Below are positions 60,831 through 64,000 of a stretch of 64,000 bases of DNA, in pieces; positions within the stretch are counted from its first letter, which is position 1; every line of letters begins with the position of its first letter. The translations under genes were made by a program, and so were the position numbers. This DNA is from Duganella sp. CF458 (GTDB taxonomy: Bacteria; Pseudomonadota; Gammaproteobacteria; Burkholderiales; Burkholderiaceae_D). The stretch is taken from contig NZ_FOOF01000017.1 of assembly GCF_900113115.1 (NCBI RefSeq), positions 1 through 64,000 on the forward strand. The letters are read 5' to 3'. The notes under the pieces were generated by a model. It worked only from the letters and a program-made list of their open reading frames with translations, ran no database searches and had not been told where the DNA came from.

Positions 60831-63622
60831 TGCGGTCGCTGTTTGGGACAGGCCTGGCCCAGCACGGCCGCCTGTTGGCGCTCTCCAGCGCCCAGGAATC
60901 CGGCTTGCCGGAAAGCCTGATGGCGGAGCGCTGCGTCGGCCGCGAAGGCGTGAATGAGCTGTTCTGCTTCGACATCGATGCGCTCAGCACGTCCTCCAGC
61001 CTGGAGCTCGGCCAATTCATCGGCGAAGAACTTACCATCCGCCTATTGCAGCCCGATGGCAGCCACCGTTCCTGGCACGGCCTGTGCACGCGAGCCAGCT
61101 GGCTTGGCACCGATGGCGGCGTGGCGCGCTACCGCCTGCGCCTGGAGCCTGCGCTGGCCTTACTGCGCCTGCGCCGCGACAACTACATCTTCCAGGACAA
61201 ATCGGTACGCGACATCGTGCAGGAGCTGCTGGCCGATTACACGCAAGTGCGGCTCGATTTCGATGCCACGCAAGAGCTGGCGCCGCGCGCCACCACCACG
61301 CAATACCGCGAGAGCGATTTCGAATTCCTGTGCCGCATCCTGGCTTCCGAAGGCTTGAACTGGCGCTTTGAACACGATCAGGAAGAGCAAGCCACGCAAG
61401 ACGGCCAGTCGCGCCACCGCGTCGTGATCTTCGACAGCCAGGCTGCCCGCCCCGCCGTGCAGGCCCTGCGCTTCCACGGCGTGCGCGCCACGGAACGCGA
61501 CGACTCGATCGACCAGTTCTCCGCACGCCGCGCCATCGCGCCCAACGCCATCAGCATCGCAAGCTGGGACCCGGCGCAGGTATCGGCACCAGCCGCAGAA
61601 CAAACCAGCAATCTCGACGCCGGCGAACTGCCTTCGATGTCGATCTACGACGGCAGCGAAGAACGCAGCTACACCAATAGCGGCGCCGCAGACGGCCATA
61701 GCCTGCTGATGCTGCAGGCGGCCGAGCTGGCGAACAAACAATTTACCGGCGAAGGCTCGGCCCGCCGCCTGGCCGCCGGCAGCAATTTCGCGCTGACCGG
61801 CCATGAACGTTTCGACGGCGATGAATTCACCACGCTGTGGGTCGAACACGACGCCCGCAACAACTTCACGTCGTCGCTGAAAGCCGGCCCCGGCGTCGCG
61901 CCCGGCACCTACCGCAACCGTTTCTCCTGCGTGCGCTCCGCCGTGCCGCTGGTGCCGCCCGCCACCGCCCTGCGCGTGCACGGCGCGGCACTCGGTGCGC
62001 AAACTGCACTGGTGGTCGGCTTGCCGAATGCAGCCAACACCACGCAGCGCGGCCAGCAAATCCGCATCCAGTTCCCATGGCAGCGCGGCCCTGGCGCCAA
62101 TGCGGGCGGTGCCAACCACAATACGGACAAGGAGGGCAATGCGCCCGGCGACGACAGCTCCGGCACCTGGGTGCGCGTCTCCGAAGCACTGGCTGGCCCG
62201 AACTTTGGCAGCCAGTTCACGCCACGCATCGGCACTGAAGTGCTGGTCGATTTTATCGAAGGCGATATCGACCGCCCAATCGTGGTGGCCCAGCTCTATA
62301 CCGGCAGCGACCGCCCGCCTTTCTCGGCCGGCATTGACTCGAGCGCCAACCACGCCGGCGTCATTTCCGGCATCCATAGCCACGCCCTCGACGGCGGTGG
62401 TTACAACCAATGGGTGCTGGACGACACCAGCCAGCAACTGCGCATGCGCCTTGCCAGCAGCACGGCGGCCAGCCAGTTAAACCTCGGCCACATCGTGCAC
62501 CAGGCGCCCGATTCCGCCACGCGCGGCGCGCATCGCGGCACCGGCTTCGAACTGCGCACCGACGCCTGGGCAGTGCTGCGCTCGGGCGAAGGTCTGCTGC
62601 TGACAACCAGCCGCCGCGGCGCGCAAGGCAGCGGCATCAGCTCGACCCAGCTCGAAGCCGACGACGCGATCGAACGCCTGCGCGCCAGCCAGAAGCTGGC
62701 CGACAGCCTGGCCAAGCCCGCCGCCCAACAACACGCCCTGTACAGCGCAGACGCCATCAAGGCACAGCAGGACATGCTCAAGCAGCTCGACCCGAAGCAG
62801 GACGGCAAATATAGCGGCGCCGTCAACGGCCAGGCCGCCCAGCGTGCGCAAGAAGGCGCCCGCGACCTCGATTCCGCCAAGCCGGTGGAACGCTTCGGCA
62901 GCGCCGTCACCGTGATCGACAGCGTCGACAGCATCAACTTCGCCACGCCCGCCTCCACCCTGCTGTTCGCAGGCGAGCAACTGCACTGGACCAGCGGCTC
63001 CGACCTGCACCTGACGGCCGGCCAGACCTATTCCAGCGTGGCCGCCAACGCCGCCACCCTGTTCACACGCGAAGGCGGCATCAAGGCCATCGCAGGCAAT
63101 GGCGACGTCTCGCTGCAAGCCAATACCGGCGAACTGGAAATCCTGGCCGACAAGGAAGTCGTGATCATGTCGGTCAACGACGGCATTGAGATCAAGGCCA
63201 ACAAGAAGATTGTGCTGCACGCCGGCCAGTCGTCGATTGTGCTGGAAGACGGAAACATCACCTTCGCCTGCCCGGGCAACTTCACGGTCAAGTCCGCCAA
63301 GCATGATTTTCAAAGTGCCGCGTCAAAACCTGCAGAATTGCAGGTGCTACCAACAAATCTCACGAGGGTGGATAACTACATAGCCTTAAGTTATCGTGAT
63401 ATGGACGGTGATCCAATGGCCGGAGTGAAATACAAGATCAAATTTGAGGGCGGAACTGTGATTGCCGGAGTATTGGACGATCAGGGAATCGCACGGCATG
63501 AAAATGTGCCGAGTCGACCGCTTCGCGCCGAATACGAGGCTCGCGAACCCAACGCTGAAAAGCCCTGGCCACCACTTTCTCAAATGGTTGCTCAAGCGAA
63601 TAGTAAGTTCGCGCGCGGATAG
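60830..63622 (+). CDS. vgrG: T6SS spike protein VgrG with C-terminal TTR-like extension (VgrG2)
   Basis: 930 residues. Gp27-like part (LSSAQESGLPESLMAERCVG, YRESDFEFLCRILASEGLNWRFEH in part), OB-fold (GQQIRIQFPWQRG, GTWVRVSEALAGPNFGSQF, PRIGTEVLVDFIEGDIDRP), then DUF2345 (about 610-830). The C-terminal about 85 residues carry SYRDMDGDPMAGVKYKIKFEGG, closely similar to the N-terminal domain of the effector at 33129. The DNA becomes AT-richer from about 63.3 kb, where this extension begins. Part of the core tssK-tssL operon; the cargo gene follows after 8 bp. Confidence 0.95.
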   Translation: MRSLFGTGLAQHGRLLALSSAQESGLPESLMAERCVGREGVNELFCFDIDALSTSSSLELGQFIGEELTIRLLQPDGSHRSWHGLCTRASWLGTDGGVARYRLRLEPALALLRLRRDNYIFQDKSVRDIVQELLADYTQVRLDFDATQELAPRATTTQYRESDFEFLCRILASEGLNWRFEHDQEEQATQDGQSRHRVVIFDSQAARPAVQALRFHGVRATERDDSIDQFSARRAIAPNAISIASWDPAQVSAPAAEQTSNLDAGELPSMSIYDGSEERSYTNSGAADGHSLLMLQAAELANKQFTGEGSARRLAAGSNFALTGHERFDGDEFTTLWVEHDARNNFTSSLKAGPGVAPGTYRNRFSCVRSAVPLVPPATALRVHGAALGAQTALVVGLPNAANTTQRGQQIRIQFPWQRGPGANAGGANHNTDKEGNAPGDDSSGTWVRVSEALAGPNFGSQFTPRIGTEVLVDFIEGDIDRPIVVAQLYTGSDRPPFSAGIDSSANHAGVISGIHSHALDGGGYNQWVLDDTSQQLRMRLASSTAASQLNLGHIVHQAPDSATRGAHRGTGFELRTDAWAVLRSGEGLLLTTSRRGAQGSGISSTQLEADDAIERLRASQKLADSLAKPAAQQHALYSADAIKAQQDMLKQLDPKQDGKYSGAVNGQAAQRAQEGARDLDSAKPVERFGSAVTVIDSVDSINFATPASTLLFAGEQLHWTSGSDLHLTAGQTYSSVAANAATLFTREGGIKAIAGNGDVSLQANTGELEILADKEVVIMSVNDGIEIKANKKIVLHAGQSSIVLEDGNITFACPGNFTVKSAKHDFQSAASKPAELQVLPTNLTRVDNYIALSYRDMDGDPMAGVKYKIKFEGGTVIAGVLDDQGIARHENVPSRPLRAEYEAREPNAEKPWPPLSQMVAQANSKFARG

Positions 63623-63630
63623 CTAAGAAT

Positions 63631-64000
63631 ATGAATGACGAATTTGAGAATGCCCTTGCCTGGTTCCAGGCTGCGCCGGCAAACTGGTTAAAGAGTGCAA
63701 GACAAGACTTCGAAGCGTGTGCAGAATGGATCTGGGGCGTACTTCAAGGCGATTTCAACGAAAATGCATCGACAGCTCAAACTGTCACATCCACAGTTGT
63801 TTCGATGGTGCCTTTCGTTGACCAACTCTGTGATGCTCGAGATCTAGTCGCAAACTGCAAGAAGATTAATCAGGAGCCCAATGAAACTTGGCACTGGATC
63901 GCATTGGTGCTTACCCTATTAGGCCTTTTTCCAACCGTAGGCTCGCTACTGAAAGGCTGCGGGAAAGTCATGTTCGCGGGCATTCGGAAGGCAGCCCACA
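63631..64000 (+). CDS. N-terminal part of a VgrG2 cargo protein (cut by window end)
   Basis: An ATG at 63631 opens a frame that stays open to the window edge (123 codons seen). It begins MNDEFENALAWFQAAPANW, then EWIWGVLQGDFNENAS, then a weakly hydrophobic segment VVSMVPFVDQLCDARDLVANCKKI, a second one (WHWIALVLTLLGLFPTVGSLLKG), and FAGIRKAAH. Paired hydrophobic segments around a VPFVDQ.DARDLV motif are seen at the N-termini of T6SS/polymorphic toxins whose C-termini carry the toxic domain. The toxic part is outside the window. AT-rich code like the end of vgrG2. Confidence 0.7.
   Translation, partial: MNDEFENALAWFQAAPANWLKSARQDFEACAEWIWGVLQGDFNENASTAQTVTSTVVSMVPFVDQLCDARDLVANCKKINQEPNETWHWIALVLTLLGLFPTVGSLLKGCGKVMFAGIRKAAH

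Overview
The window reads as chromosomal DNA of a GC-rich, free-living betaproteobacterium, most likely Oxalobacteraceae (Massilia/Duganella/Janthinobacterium-like). This is inferred from protein character, codon use and gene content (FimV-like protein, class II fumarase, GspA/GspB pair, bufferin genes, N-acetylglucosamine operon, complete type VI cluster); no rRNA or other direct taxonomic marker is present. I see no rRNA, tRNA, CRISPR array, transposase or integrase.

Region 1 (1-15.8 kb) is mixed housekeeping and envelope genes: a CsbD-type stress protein, a methyltransferase, a secreted M13 peptidase, an HDOD protein, a FliT-like protein, a FimV-like protein, fumC, an S4 RNA-binding protein, a bufferin-type RiPP pair (BufA precursor plus a fused BufB-BufC maturation protein), a YjfB-like protein, mobB, gspB, gspA, and a long GSG/GPG repeat protein of the DUF2807 type. 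Between fliT and fimV, a non-coding stretch has its own sigma70-like promoter, several hairpins and a strong terminator on the minus strand: a candidate small RNA.

Region 2 (15.8-26.5 kb) is one long plus-strand N-acetylglucosamine/chito-oligosaccharide operon behind a near-consensus promoter with palindromic candidate operators: BadF-type amino-sugar kinase, GntR/UTRA regulator, NagA deacetylase, SIS-domain deaminase, ABC binding protein and two permeases, a cytoplasmic GH3 beta-N-acetylhexosaminidase, an AmpG-like MFS transporter and the ABC ATPase. Imported sugars would be hydrolysed, phosphorylated, deacetylated and deaminated to fructose-6-phosphate. A periplasmic helical-repeat protein follows (26.6-27.9 kb).

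Region 3 (28.0-39.3 kb) is a T6SS effector/immunity island. A tandem-duplicated PoNi-type immunity protein and a VgrG are each preceded by the same promoter module (palindrome GATTCAATTGAATC, 4 nt, -35, 17 nt, -10). Behind VgrG lies an apparent two-headed peptidoglycan hydrolase (Cys/His amidase-like domain split by a coiled coil, plus a lambda-endolysin-like domain), a periplasmic candidate immunity protein, and an array of exported paralogues including decayed and truncated copies. This part is visibly AT-richer than its surroundings.

Region 4 (39.3-64 kb) is the T6SS core. Plus strand: M15 peptidase, a membrane-anchored ketosynthase-like protein, tssM, tagF, an OmpA-like protein, tssA. Minus strand: clpV, tssG, tssF, tssE, hcp, tssC, tssB and a TPR lipoprotein. 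Plus strand again: tssK, tssL, a second VgrG, and the start of a cargo protein cut by the window edge. No tssJ is recognisable. Both VgrGs end in a small beta-rich extension, and the one on VgrG2 is clearly related to the N-terminus of the peptidoglycan-hydrolase effector, suggesting an exchangeable cargo-docking module.
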